Shown here: positions 21,063-33,662 of the stretch, piece after piece
Numbering within the stretch: the stretch's first letter is position 1
How the letters are laid out: the number at the start of each line of letters is the position of its first letter
NCBI GenBank assembly: GCA_035772785.1
Contig: JAOCPU010000007.1
Span: 624,001 to 688,000 of the forward strand
Direction: 5' to 3'
Origin: Phlebiopsis flavidoalba
Lineage: Eukaryota; Basidiomycota; Agaricomycetes; Polyporales; Phanerochaetaceae
Length of the DNA: 64,000 nt
The notes under the pieces: model-generated
The model's database searches: none
The model's input: only the letters and a program-made list of their open reading frames with translations
Told to the model about the DNA's origin: nothing
Program-made: the position numbers and the translations under genes

Positions 21063-23899
21063 CCGCGATCGACGATGGGCAGAACTCCCCGTCGTGGCTT
21101 CAGAGGCTTAGAGTACCCCTGAGCGTTTCTTGTTATACCGTACGCGCAGTGCTGCATTAATGCGCACATCTCATCAATATGGACTGTCGACTGTCCATAA
21201 CCACCGCACCTCTGTAACTGCTATGTTCAACTACTCCCGTCATTCTTGTGCCAAGAATCGGCATTCCGCCGCGATGGGCAGGGTCGGACACATCGAAATT
21301 GGCGAATCACAAACGCTACGGACGGCCCCCGGCCGCTCTACTTAAATACATTGGTTTATGGATGCCTGTGCCAGGTCGGCTTCAGTCTCTTATATTACAG
21401 AGTGCGACCGGGAGAACCCCGATGTGTAGGATCCAAGCTGGACTATTGTCAGAAGCCCAAAGACCGTAAGCAAAACCAACTTAATGAAATAACAATATAG
21501 ACGGCCTGATACGTCCAAAGTCCTTACACCGTCAACATTACGCCTAACGCCCAGTCTTGCTGGCCAGATTCCATTCATCACATGCCGCAGCAGGACAGAA
21601 TGCAGTCTGCGGGACAAACTACATTATTCATAAAATGCCAACGACACAAGCTCGCAGTGCCTCTCGACTGACCTTCTTCTAAGCCTAATAGATTCTACAC
21701 ATTCCACCATCAATCCCTCCAGGCATATCCATTTGACGGAATATTACATGTGACACCTGTGACCAGTGCACAAATACGTCACAGTGACAGTGACGCGGTG
21801 AATGAACGAAGGACTGTCACGACTCGAATAGCGTTGCTCGCCTCCTTCTCCATCTCGAGCAAGCACAGCGATATCCACAAATCTACTCGCGGTCGGCTTG
21901 ATCGTTAGCGCATGCACAACGAAAACCTGCAAGGCTCAGATTTCACCACCGATGGCTGCAATGGGCGGTAAGTCTCCTGTTCATCACGCCTGGCTACTGG
22001 GCACGAACACTATGCCATGCCTACCAGAACCAAACCGATCCTTCCGCAGCTCATTACAATTCTGGCTCGAGCAAGTCAAAGCAAAAGGACCAAGTTCGCC
22101 TTGCACCTTACGGGCCGGGAGCTATCTGTCCCCTAGGGTAGCCTGTCCGGAAGATAATGCTTAGAACTGGTCTCCCATGCGTTTAGTTTCTGTGCGAAGA
22201 TGATGCGTGAAATCAGTTCTAATATTCCGCTGTGAGTAGAGCCTCATATAGTGCTTGCGGAGCGTAGCACTGACTGAATTTTCACCAACACTTTCCAACC
22301 TAGAGAAACCCACATTGACCTAATAAAACACACTGGCCCGTGGGTATAGCTGCACGCGTGTTCTCATTCCTTGACTTTATGTCTGCTTCGAGAATCACGA
22401 TTCAACGCCGAAACATCAGGAGAAGCCGCATAGATGCGATAACATCGAAGCTACCCACATGGCTAACCAGGGGCGGGTCCCCAGCACTAGGATTCGTATC
22501 CCCCGTCGTCTTATCCATTGCTGAGAATGCAGAAGATTACTAAATAAAATTTTCTTATCATAAAATGGGCTATCGTCAAACACACTACGTTTATACGCTA
22601 TAAGAATGTTCAAAAGTCACACTCTTGAGGGGCTCGAAGACTTGTGATGCGATGCTATGACCAGAGGAAGTCAGAGGTTCTCCGGGGCCGAAGAGTGTGT
22701 CGGGGGAGAAGAAGATTTGCAGGCCGGAGCCTTTGGGCTACGTCTGCGCGCGACACAGGGCTGTGGTATGCAAGGGACCCGTAGGGCGAGCCTACAACGG
22801 TGCGGCGGCGGCAAATGTTTCCCCAAAATGGACAGCCAGCATACTGTAGCAGGGAATTGCCAGAAAAAAAAAGTACGTTAGTATCTTACCCCTAAAACTA
22901 TTGACGGGTTCTGACCAGCGTGACCAAGGGACTAGGAAAAGACACAAACCATTTTGTCGTTCGGACGGAGCATCCGATGGACTGGGCCGTTTCCCTGCTA
23001 AGTCCTTCTCGCACCCTTGCCAACACTTCCGTCCAGACATCCTTCCAAGACACCCTGACCTCGATTTGTGGAACGGTCGAACGAAGATATGCGTAGTCCG
23101 CAGATACGCAACGCAATATTGTGGTTACCAGACCACATGAGCGATCCATTTACATGTCGCCTCAAGTACGATGGATGTATGTGGCGCTCATGAAGGGGTT
23201 GAAGGCCGCGCTTGAGAGGGAAAGTGTGGCACAAAACCCATGCAGAGACACAGAGATCGTATTACACCCATACAGTGCTCCAGACCTGACCCCTTGGTGG
23301 ACTATAGTGCCGTGTTCGCCATTACCGACCATGTGGTCCTGCTGATGGACCATTGCTGTTCCGTCGTAGCTGCTTTTTCAAGACTCCGATTGCAATTCCC
23401 CGTCTCCGAAGACATAATGGACACTCCATGGTCTGTACGTGCCTGGTTGTTAAGTCCGTACAACAGCACAACAATTGACTTGGATACACTTCGTATTTCG
23501 TAGATTGTGGCCTGGATTAGGTAACAATCGACGATCCACATCGTCCTGTCAGACGAGCCTTTACAACGTTTTCCATCTACGGTAAATATTCGCGGGGACG
23601 CTGCCTGGGCCCGATAGCAATGTCTTCTGAGGGGCTCCTTGGTTTTTCGGAATCGCAAGTGCTGTCCACAGGGGAGACTCCCGGCTCGTATGCAGCTCCT
23701 CTCCTTCTCTCGCTGACGGTGCAACAGCCATGCACCGCTCCCTGGAGGGCATGAGGCGTGTATGTGGCGGCTATCACTGTGACAGGAACTCGTGTCCGAG
23801 AAGCTGAATACAACGCCCAAAGCGTGCCGCCTATGCCGTGGGGCGTATAAGTACCACCGCATGCCAACAGGATGGCCCTGTGCGTACTGTCTCTGTAGC
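21063..23899. other. No recognised gene
   Basis: About 2.8 kb with only short open frames on both strands and no motif I can place. Some frames (for example around 23160-23345 on plus and 23302-23862 on minus) are longer than average for the local composition but have no family signal. It may contain decayed sequence like the adjacent P450. Confidence 0.35.
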
Positions 23900-26346
23900 T
23901 ATGGCCGGGATTTCTGGACAAGGGGATGGAGGCCCTCGATAGGGCTGCGGATTCACGTGTCGTTGGCTGTCGTCATCGGGACAAACAAATATGGTGGCCA
24001 ACACAGGAGCTGCGCCTATACCAAACTGCCTTGGCCCTATTGTGGTGACGGTTTAGACAAACTGTTGAAGACAATACAAGCTTCCAAAGCTCTACAGGTA
24101 TTTGGTCTTTTGTGGTCTGTGGCTTTTTAACAAGAGGCTGGGCTGACTCGAGTACAGAAAAAGTGCTCTGGACTTATAAATACCTGTCGTGAGCTCCAGA
24201 GGTTCTTCAGACAAACCGGGAAGTCATTGGACTTACAAGCCTTGAGGATTCTACTCTCTCCAACACTATTGGGTATGTGGCATAGTGACTATACCGCTCA
24301 GACCCTCTCTCTGATTATCAATGTCTAGCGTAATTGAAGACGCCCAACAGACCTTAGTCCCGTACACGAGGATGAAACCGCTTCAAAGCCATAAGTACGT
24401 TCCACGGTTCGTGAGCGTGTGTGGTCATGAGGCGCTAACGCGGAGCAGTGCAGAAAATGGGATGAGGAAGGATATTGAGCGTCAGGAGTCGAGAGTTAAG
24501 GACGAGCTCCAAATTTACAAAGTGCGTGGAGCGGTCTCCTCTGGTTCAAGGTGTCCTGATCAAGGTCTAGTTGAGACAAGAGCAGGAGGTCCTCTCAACT
24601 GTTGAGGAAGCGAACGATATGTCCAAGATGCATGGCAGACGGCTAGAAGTTATGACTGTTGACGTGCAAGCGACGGTGCAGCAAACTACCGGGACATTTA
24701 ACAGCGTCGTAGGGTGGGTCTTAGAATCCCACTCTGGCAATAAGTACGGGTCGTCATCCGAATCCCAGTCTAGGAGGTTTGTGTGTCCCGGTCGGCACCC
24801 GACAATCCCAGTCTAGCGATGAGTTTGGGTCGTCGTACTATGTACTACCTCTCCACGCCATCAATGGGCCTATCCCAGACTACATCCCTCCCGGCTATCC
24901 GTCAGAAACTCTGCGCGCGCTGCCACAGCAATCACCACCAGCCCCGCAGCAAGATGGTATTAGGACGCGATAACCCCGTAGAGGAGATTCCTAGGAAACG
25001 CTCAATGGTCCAGCGCTGATGACAGTCTTGGGTCTCAAATCGCCTCGAATAACTGGATCGCTCCGCGCAATCGCTACTTGGCGCTGGCTCAGGTAAACTT
25101 CCCTGCCTGAGTGGCCTAGTATAGTCATTGTTTTTTGGACGATTTCTACTAGGGTCCTGATTCGCTTACCCCGAGACTCGGTCGAGAGGCACGTGAAATG
25201 GGGCATGAAGGTGAGGGGAGACGACGTCTTGGCTTTGGGTGTGGCTAACGTATTGAATATGGGTGGGTATCAAGAAGGCGAGCTCGAAATCTGGTCCCAC
25301 CTTCAGCACTCGCATGCGTGTCCCACTCTTGGGTGCCATGGAGTTTTGGCTCCCTCAAAATGGGTTTCCACCTAGGCTTGGTGAGATGAATTACGACATC
25401 ACGTGTTTCGCACGCATACTTACACTAATCCGCTAGGTTTCTCCGTATTACAAAAATCGCAATGTCGTCGAGTATGCCGCTGCCATTCCGCATTTCCAGA
25501 GTAATTTTAACAATTTGCTTGCAGCTATGTCAACACAAACCCGGGTGTAAATCGCTTCCAACTCGTAAGTTCATTTTCCTGACTCCCATGATGATGTCGC
25601 TCACCTTCATGTAGTATGTAGACTTTGCTTTGGGAATGGAATATTTGCACAGTCCAGAAGGTCGCTCACGGTGATGGTAAGTGCCCCTGACTTCTCGTGT
25701 AGTATGTTGCTAATTCAATCTTCCAGTCCGAGGGGTACGCATTTCTTCCGTCTACTAATCTCCGCCGTTGTTTTGCTGACATGATCATTTTCTATCTCTA
25801 GAGACAGCATCTTGATCAATGACGAGGTGTGTGACATTGGTCGCTGCGTTTGCTACTCATCCTGGAGTCCTCCACAGGGACAAGCCGTGATGAGCGACTT
25901 CCACATGTCGCGCTTCGTCGACATCAAGATCGCCCTACGACCCCGTGACTGCGAGTCCGAATACGAGGCAGAACTGGCGCACTGGCGTGCCCCCCGAGCT
26001 GATAGTCGACTACCGTCCCCCGAATCTCAAGAGCGACATCTACTCGTTTGCGCAGACCTTGTACGAGATCGGCACGGGCAAGAAGCCCAATGCACGCGGA
26101 ACGGGCATGCGCAGGCGGGATGTGAGGGCGATGATGGCCACAGCTCAACGATGGACTCCACCCGAAAGAGGCCTCCGCGCAATGTGTGGTTCCCGGACGA
26201 CGTGTTGGGCTCTCATGGAGCGCTGCTGGAACCACAACCCCGACGAGCGCCCCAAGATTGACGAGTGCCTCGACGTTTTTTGCGCAAGGCGAAACGAGCG
26301 ATACCTCAGCGAACAGTCGCAAAAGTCGAGCGAGGTCGCCGAGTAG
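23900..26346 (+). CDS. TKL-type protein kinase with N-terminal helical region and altered DFG motif
   Basis: The start is not fixed. The N-terminal part (about 24040-24620) is helical and charged, with LINTCRELQRFFRQTGKSLD and a Glu/Arg coiled stretch, resembling the helical adaptor regions before basidiomycete TKL kinases. A Pro/Ser/Gln linker follows (24700-24970). The kinase domain begins after 25190. The N-lobe has ELEIWSHLQHSHACPTLG (about 25280-25335), then VSPYYKNRNVVEYAA (25437-25480) and VDFALGMEYLHS (about 25620). The catalytic loop HGD-VRG-DSILINDE is built across two introns (25667-25828). The activation segment has AVMSDFHMSRF in place of DFG, then HWRAPELI. The C-lobe has KSDIYSFAQTLYEIGTGKKP and CWNHNPDERPKIDECLDVF, stop 26344-26346. 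The catalytic Asp is kept, but the Lys after HGD is Arg, the Mg-binding Asn is Ser and DFG is DFH, so activity is doubtful. Confidence 0.7.
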
Positions 26347-26765
26347 GGGGTCAGGTAGAGGTTTGACCATAATATATAACGTGTTCTGTCTCTGTTTTTT
26401 TCTTCATTCTTCTGCACAATGGACTATGATACCCCAATTATTCAGAAACATGTATCGCTGAACGTTTGATTTAACATAACAAATATTATTAGTATTTCAA
26501 TTTGCGTCAGGCTCATGGGAGGAAGTGAGAAAAATGATTCGGTGCCAATTCGGTGCATCCCAGCGTAGCTCGCAGTGGTGCACGCATGGTCACAAATACA
26601 AAGTCCACAAATGGTTTCGTAAGGGAAACAGTCAAGACGACATTTGATTACCAATGATTATCTGTGTACGCATATAGAGGAGGCCGTGGAAAGTATATAG
26701 TACAAATACTGAAAACAAGTACAGTGTCGAGCCAGGACACATCAAATCGGAAAGGAAATTGGGTA
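26347..26765. other. Convergent 3' intergenic region
   Basis: AT-rich sequence between the ends of two converging genes. It should hold both polyadenylation regions; nothing else is seen. Confidence 0.4.
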
Positions 26766-28093
26766 TCACTGAAAGTACACATTAAGTCGAAGCATTATCA
26801 TTGGAAAGTCGTTGCATAGATCGCATAGTCGGCCTGCCTGATCAGCATAAGCCCCCAGAGGCGCAAGCACCTCCGCACTAACAGTGCCCCCCTCGCGGCC
26901 CTCGGGCCCCGAAACGCAGACCTTGAGCTCCGTCGCATCGGTGACCTTGTTCACCGTCGTATCGAGCACCAGGTGCCCGAGCGTCCCGCGTGCGTTGCGC
27001 TCCTGGAGCCGCACGGCGGGGTGGTAGCCGTAGAAGTCCCAGCCGCTGTAGCCGATGTCCGAGCGTGGTGATGCTTTTGTGATGGACACCTTGGCGGCGT
27101 CGGCGGCGTCGAGGGTGGTTTGTTGAGCGGGACGGAAGAGGAGAGCGCGAAGCTCAGCTGCGAGCCGGCGTCGTAGCTTGCCGGTTAGGCAGGGTGCGGT
27201 TGTGGTGTTCTGCGTGGGACTCGCGACGTTGGGGAGGGTGCAGTTGCCGGCGATGGAGTCGTCGATGAAGTTGTAGTACACGTGTTTTGAAGGGTCGGGT
27301 ACATGTCCACAGGGATGAGGGACTGTGGGGTGTCCCATGTACGAAGGGCGAAGACCCATTCGTCGTCGTCATCGGGGTTGGTGATTTCGTAGGTGAAGAG
27401 TTCGGTAGGCGACGCCCGCGTTGGTGTTGTCGTAAAAGTACGCGACGTTGACGACATAACGGGGATCGTTGACAGATTTGCCGTCCAGATAAACCATCAT
27501 GGGATAGCCGTCGCATCCGTGGTCCCATATCCTCTGGCAACAGCCGTCATTAGTAGCAGTGTATAAGAGCAAGGGCTATATCTCACCTTCTGCACAATGG
27601 GCGATACGATCCACCCACCGAAGAAGGGCATTATGATGAGCACGATGCCAATCGGGATGACCAAAAAGAGTTCTGTGAGAACCCATAGAGTCCTCGTAAC
27701 GCCCTTTCCTCCCCACGACCATGTAGTGGCAAGTATTGCCCACATCATGAACGCATTGGCGATGCCCCAGCAAAAGCCGAACATGAACATCATGACTTGG
27801 TACCGGTGTGTACGCCGAATGAGAGCGGGAGACCGCGTTCCGTGGGACAGGATTTACATGGGCCTCAACGTCTGTCGAGAAATCCATGAAGAATCTGTGC
27901 CGTAATAGTGAAGAAGGGATAGAGACGTACAGAAATAAATCCACCATGCGTCCGCGACGTTGATCAGCAGCCATAGCTGGAGAGTACAGATTAGCACAAA
28001 GCTCACGCGTTGGGTACGCTTTCAAACTTACCACCGGAACGGCGTGATGATTTGCACACCAGTTTGACACTGCTGTGACGACGCGGCGGGCAT
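26766..28093 (-). CDS. Multi-pass membrane protein with large C-terminal lumenal/extracellular domain (unrecognised)
   Basis: The start MPAASSQQCQTGVQIITPF (28091-28093) is followed by an intron with donor GTAAGT. Exon 2 gives LWLLINVADAWWIYF, a hydrophobic segment, and then a further intron. The next exon holds MMFMFGFCWGIANAFMMWAI and ELFLVIPIGIVLIIMPFFGG, two strong membrane helices. After an intron the chain becomes soluble: RIWDHGCDGYPMMVYLDGK, then DEWVFALRTWD, YYNFIDDSIAGNCTLPN, SGWDFYGYHPAVRLQERNA and TVNKVTDATELKVCVSGPEG. It ends at a stop at 26766. Cys and Asn-X-Ser/Thr sites in this part suggest an exported domain. Frame breaks occur near 27415 and 27300. Similar proteins are common as hypotheticals in agaricomycetes; no function is known to me. 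Confidence 0.7.
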
Positions 28094-30018
28094 TGCTGGG
28101 GGATATGTACGTGCGATAGTATGTTGGAGATAGCTATGGGTAGGAGGAGGATAAAGTCATGGAATACGGAGAAACTCCGAGCTCTCCGGCTTTGTTATAA
28201 GGCATATCGGGCTCCAACGTGCACTGTCCCTTTCCTGGTTGAGCCTAGCACGGCGGGCAGGCGTGCAGATCCCTACGGCAGACGGTACCTTGTGGGAATG
28301 CGGTGCGATCCCCGACGTATCGGGCGCGTCGCCGTAGGGCCTGGTGAATTTAATCTAGCTCGCGGGGCGCGAAAGGGCGAGTCATGTTTTGCTTGTAGGG
28401 CCAAGTGGGGGCCGCGGGCAGCATGCGAGAGGGGGCGTAGAGACGCGCGTGATGGCTGTCCGGCTCGACCTGGGGGGGCAATGAAGGCTTGGCCGGGAGT
28501 TGCCGAGGCGGCAATGAGACAACCTGGTGCGCGAGGCAGTTGTTTGGTTGTCTCCGGCTGTAGCGCAATGTCATGCGGGGTTTGGGTTCCGAGGATAAGA
28601 GGAAATAAATGAAGAGGGGAGGTGAGGCAAGGAGCTATGAACGTGCTTGCACACCCGCATAGCGTCTATACCTAATCTCGCTCCACTGCCTCGTGTATAT
28701 TGGTACACAGGCTGGATAGAAGTGGGGCATGTCTAGTAAAGCCTACGAAAACTTGAGTTTTGTTCCTTTGTTCCTCGCAGATATTCAGTTGCCCCAGCGA
28801 GTGCACCGGTATGTCGACGCCAACCTTCTGGTGAGCTGTTGACTACCTCAACTACAGCTATTTTGCTGATATTAGCGTAGGAAGGCGTAATTCCGTATCA
28901 CTTACCCATGATTTTCCGGAGTTACAGCGTACTCTACGCATTATTACTAGTAACTAGCAAGACTTAGGCTGTGTCCTGAGATGCGCTGGAAACGGCCGAA
29001 AATCCTAAGGTGCGTGCATGGAGCATGTTCTGCGATCACCAATGTAAGGTAGAGCGTCCAGTTGATCTTCCTAGCTTCATCATAAGTATACGCTGTCGGC
29101 TTTGCCCCATGGTTCATTGTGAAGTCGATTACCCAGCGGTTGATACTTCAAGTTGGACATCTTCGCCATGCCTTGTACTTTGTGTACAGCTCTTGTGGAC
29201 ACCGTCTGTCCTTTCCAAGACAGACTCTGCGCACGCAGCCCATAGCGATGAACTTCAAAGAGTGATAAGACGACCGCGCATATGAAGACCGTGGTCGGGC
29301 GTTTGAAGTTCTTAAGCGCCCTCGGAGCAGCCAATCACAGGCCGGTTTCATTCCACGCGTGAAACCCGAAACGCGTTTTACACGCACACATTCCTCACTA
29401 AACCACCTCAGCATTCTTTGTTTTTCGTGTTTTATTTGGGCCAGGAAAAATTACATTGGGAGGTTATAGCTAACAAAGACTTTGTGGCGATGGCCATCAG
29501 GGGCAGGAAAAATAGTTGTTCAATTAATTAGAATTGACAGTGGGCCCGACGTCAAGGCAGAAGCTAGTACTAGTGGTCTACAAACAATACAAGGCTATTC
29601 TAGCTATCATGCATAGCAAGGGCTTCTCGTTGCTAAGGCAATTCAGTCAACTCTCCAATCAGGGAGGAGTACGGTCTACAAGAGAACGTGAACGAGGCAC
29701 GCAAAGGTACCGACTGGCCAGAAATACACGCGTACTAAAACTACAATGGCTTTACTATCAAAATATCAAAACCCAAACGTGCCCCTTAACTCGCAATAGC
29801 TAGTGCTGGAGCGCGCCAGATGCGCTCTTCAAGACGTCATACGCCACGCAAAGCGGCGCCTCCCACAACTCCCAAGGATATTCACGTCCATCGACAAGCA
29901 CCCAATCTCTCCAATACCCCCACACAGCCGGTACGAACCGTACCCCTGACTCACTTGGCATTGACTAAATCACTAATAAACCTATTCGCGTACCTTGTTA
30001 CAACTATAGACCCGTCGC

Positions 30019-30085
30019 GTGACCTGCAAAGAAATAGCGACATACACGCCCGGTGACCTGCAGCAGAAAATAGCAACATATATCG
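30019..30085 (+). repeat. Imperfect tandem repeat, unit about 34 bases
   Basis: GTGACCTGCA followed by AAATAGC and ACATA recurs with a spacing of about 34 bases, starting at 30019 and again at 30053. Only two copies are seen. Confidence 0.5.
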
Positions 30086-30351
30086 GCAGCGCCCGCGCGT
30101 TTCAATGCCTACGCGACGCCGCGGGAGCTCCGCGACGCCGGGAACACACGGCTGCGCATGTCTCCGCCCGCAACAAAACTTCCTCCCCGCTCCGAGGAAA
30201 AGGCTGCGAGATCTCCGAACTGGGGTGAGATCTCGACGATCTCCCGTTTGTCGCGTCCCTGCTAGGAAGCGCGTTCTTCCTTACTATGCGGGGGACCCTG
30301 TAAATTTATGTGTGTCTTGTAGGCTTCTCGAGCAAAAGCGTCGTGAGATGG

Positions 30352-30758
30352 TCTTGACCGAGAAGATACGACCTGACACTTGCAGATAGAGTGGTGCGGT
30401 GGTAACAGAGAAGGAGCGGGTGTGCGCCGATCGGCTGATGCGTTCCGCCGCGCGCCACATCCCAAAAGGAGCCGGGTGGGGACACGGGAGCTGGCCACGC
30501 GCGTCCCCGGTCTGCTTCTGCGCGGTCGCTCCGGGATAGGTTTGGGCTCGATTGATGTATCTGTTGCGAGAAGGAGGCCGCGGCGCAGGTCCGTTGAGCG
30601 TGCGTTCGTTTGTGATTTCGACGAATGGTGGTGAGGGCATCCTAACCATCTCTCGTTTATCTTTCTCGTGCTTAAGTTGGCGCGGCGTGCGTCGTGACCG
30701 AGAAGATGGCGGGTGAAAACTTGCAGATGGTGGTGGTAAGGCAGGGAAGGAGCGGGTG
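30352..30758 (+). repeat. Imperfect direct repeat, offset about 340 bases
   Basis: A block of about 70 bases at 30352-30422 is repeated at 30692-30758. Both copies contain TGACCGAGAAGAT, CTTGCAGAT, a GGTGGT-rich stretch and AAGGAGCGGGTG in the same order. The flanks diverge. Confidence 0.5.
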
Positions 30759-31549
30759 CGGTGCGCCGAGCGTATGGGGGTTTATGCGCCCCGCGCCACG
30801 AAGGCCTAACGTCGGACGCGGGACGCCACACGCGGCGGACTCGGATGATCAGATGTGGTTCGTTCTAGGGAGCTCGCTCCGAGAGGGTTTGCTCGAGGTG
30901 AGAGATGCGGTTAGGATGTTTGATGTTGGAAGCGAAGGAAGGCTGATACACGGTGCAACGCTTCGCAAACCGTCGTTCGTGATCCCCGGCGTTTTACGCG
31001 TCGCTGCGAATCTGTTCGTCGAAGATGGACGTCGACTGAAATAGTATGCACGTTCACTTGGGCGAGACTGGGTTCGAGGCTTAGTGTGCAGAGTGTTCTT
31101 TTTTTTGAGAGTACTGCCTCTCATCAGCACATCACGAAGGAAGATGGGAGCACGACGCGAGCCCACGAACCCAAAACCCAAACCTTGCGCGACACCCCCG
31201 CGCGGTGCCACCAACAGCCCCCCGGCGCACGCGACGCCTAGCGCGACCGCCGCGGGTGGCACAGGCACCGTGCACCCGCCCACACTGGATGAAGGGTGGG
31301 TGCATGTGGGGCTTTTCTCCGCGGGGCCACGTACGTCCCACGCGATAAGGGGCAAATGTGGGAAGGTGCGCGGTTGCGGCGGGTTGAGGGCGAATACATG
31401 GATTTACAAAAAGGGTGTAGATTAGACGGGTGCACGCGCGGGCGGCGGGGCATACGTGCGTATAATACATCTCATACTCGTACCAAACCTCCAAAAAACC
31501 ACAACACAGAGCAAAGAAAAGGGGGGACGGAAGGAAGGAAAGTAGAAGT

Positions 31550-33446
31550 CTAGGCCTGCACCTTCTCCTCGACGCTCGCGCGTAGGGGCGCTGCCCTTGA
31601 AGGGAAGGGCCCTGGGCGGGGACGTCGACGACGTGGGTGTGCGTGTGGTGCGGCTCAAGTGCGCGGGCCGCCGGTGGTGGCGGCGTGCTGCCGTGCGTGT
31701 GCGTGTCGTCGTGGAACGCGTGGTGCGCGCCCCGCGTCGAGCCCGACGTAGTCGTACGCGAACTCGCCCATCTCCGCGTCGTCCATGCCGAGGATCCTCC
31801 GCCTCCTCGTCGCACCGCATCCGGCACCCCGGGATGAAGTGCATGATCCACAGGATCACCGTCTGCGCTGCGTCAGTGAAACATTAGATGAAGGGGAGGG
31901 AAGGGGGACCCACGGTCATGACGAAGGAGTAGCCGAGCCCGGACATGCTGTCCGCGAGCTGGTACGCGAGCTGGATGTAGTGGTGGTCGAGCCACCCGCC
32001 GGGGATGACCGCGATGCCGTCAAAGCCCGCGACGCTCGCCTGCGCGAACAGGCCCGTGAGGAGGTTGCCCACGATGCCGCCGATCGCGTGCGACGCGAAA
32101 ATCTATGCGCTGTCAGCGTGGGCTATTTTCTTTTAATGAGGGGGACGCACGTCGAGGCAGTCGTCGTAGCCAAAGAGGAACTTGAGCTGCGTCGCAAAGT
32201 TGCATACGGTGCCGGCCATGAAGATCCGAAGAGCACCGCCGCGGCTGTAACCATTGTTTAATGGAGTGGTGGAGGGAGGGGAGGGGGGACGTACGGGAGC
32301 CGACGAAGCCTGAGCCGGGGGTGATGGCGACGAGGCCCCGAGATGGCGCCTGAGCAGAAGCCGACGGCGGACCATTTGCGCTCGAGGCGGTAGTCCTGGA
32401 AATGCGGTTAGCGGGTGTAAGCGGGAGGGCGGACGGGGCGCGCACCCAGAACATCCAGGTGAGGCCGCCGACGGAGGCGGCGAGGTTGGTGACGATGCAC
32501 GCCTGGATGACGGCGCGGAGGTTCGCGGAGAGCGCGGAGCCGCCGTTGAAGCCGAACCAGCCCCCGAACCAGAGGAAGAGACGGTGCCGAGGACGACGTA
32601 GGTGGTGTTGTGTGGCTTGTACGCGAGGCGCTCGGTGCCGTAGCAGCGGCGGCGGCCGAGGTAGATGGAGATGGCGAGCGCGGCGGTGCCGGAGGAGATG
32701 TGGACGGGCGTCCCGCCGGCAAAGTCGAGGCCGCCCATGACGAAAGAAGGACCAGCCGTTGGAGTTCCACGTCCAGCCAGCACGCGGATCGGGTCGTACA
32801 CGATCGTCGTCCAGATGAACGTGAAGACGATTGTGGGGCCGAGCCGCGCGCGCGCTCAGCGACGGCGCCCCAGCGCGAGGATGGGCGTGATCGCGGCGAA
32901 CATGAGCTGGAAGACGCAGAAGGCGATCGACGGGATGCGCGAGCTGCCCCGATGGACGGCTGCGCGAGCACGCCTTGAGGCCAAAGTAGCCTGCGCGGCG
33001 GTCAGCACGGGTAATATTTGCAGCTGGGGCACGTACGGAGGTCACCGATGTACGCGCTGCCGGTCTCGCTGAAGGCGAGCGAGAGAACCCCAGAAGAACC
33101 ACTGGGGGGCGCGGGGTGAGCGTGTGATGTATGCGCGCGCACGCGGTGCGTACCTGGAAGGAGGACGACGGCGACGACCATCATGGAGAGCCAGATCATG
33201 GGAGAGCCGCGTTCTTGCGGCGGAGGAGACCTGAATAAAAGAAGCCGACGCCGGGGATCATGAGCCAGACGAGGGCGGTGGAGGGCGAGGACCCAGGCAA
33301 TGTCGCCGAGGTCGTACACGACGGGCGTGTCTGGGGGGCGCCGCGGGGTCGTGGTACACGAGCGAGCCGGCTGCGGGGAACGGGTGAGCGCGACACAAAC
33401 GGCAGCGAGAAAGACACTTGCAGTCATCGTAGGTGACGTTGACCAT
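31550..33446 (-). CDS. AMT1: Ammonium transporter (AMT/MEP family)
   Basis: Plasma-membrane ammonium uptake channel/transporter with 11 membrane helices, trimeric in the family. The start MVNVTYDD is at 33444-33446, followed by a short intron and AGSLVYHD. Then come LMIPGVGFFYSG, the family signature at the pore entrance, LSMMVVAVV, ETGSAYIGDL, WTWNSNGW and DFAGGTPVHISSG (about 32695-32735), which carries the first pore His. Further on are ALAISIYLGRRR, FGFNGGSALSANLRA, TPGSGFVG, HAIGGIVGNLLTGLFAQA (about 32050-32100), with the second pore His, and YQLADSMSGLGYSFVMT. The cytosolic tail has DDAEMGEFAYDYVGLD, the conserved regulatory segment, and a His/Thr-rich end, stop 31550-31552. At least six introns and many one-base frame breaks are present, all in a very GC-rich context. 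GATAA-type sites lie upstream. All pore residues are present, so I take it as functional with sequence errors. Confidence 0.9.
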
Positions 33447-33520
33447 GGTCGGCAGACGCGGTGAGGTTCGTGGTAAAGAAGCAGCCCTGGAGCGAGGGTT
33501 TTGTGTTATGTGGGCGGGCT

Positions 33521-33662
33521 GTTATCAGCGTAGCGCCGCTTGGCGAGGACACACTGAGTCAAAATGCATTCAAAATTACGGTGACAGCGACTTATCGTCC
33601 AATGGGTGGCCCCGACCTTATCGCACCGCCACCGCCCCGCGTTCTGGAGTGGCCCAAGATAG
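33521..33662. promoter_or_regulatory. GATA-factor site cluster upstream of the ammonium transporter
   Basis: GATAA cores lie at 33522-33526, 33591-33596 and 33617-33622 (oriented with the gene on the minus strand; the last two are GATAAG), and AGATAG at 33657-33662. Fungal ammonium permease genes are usually under GATA-factor nitrogen repression. Site function is inferred. Confidence 0.45.

Larger units (their letters stand above)
28094..31549. other. Long stretch without recognised genes
   Basis: 3.4 kb with no family match on either strand. Composition changes from balanced (28-29.8 kb) to GC-rich after about 30.1 kb. It contains two small repeat structures, listed separately. Plus-strand open frames near 30694-31044 are codon-rich but show no motif. 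The last part is the 3' flank of the ammonium transporter gene. Confidence 0.4.

Noticed and set aside
17457..23899. Transposon or retroelement remains in the gene-poor region
   Set aside because: No terminal repeats, target-site duplications, reverse transcriptase or transposase motifs were seen; only the P450 relic could be supported.
28121..28612. 163-codon plus-strand frame as a gene
   Set aside because: Gly/Arg/Cys-rich composition without motifs, starting just upstream of the divergent membrane protein gene; most likely promoter sequence.
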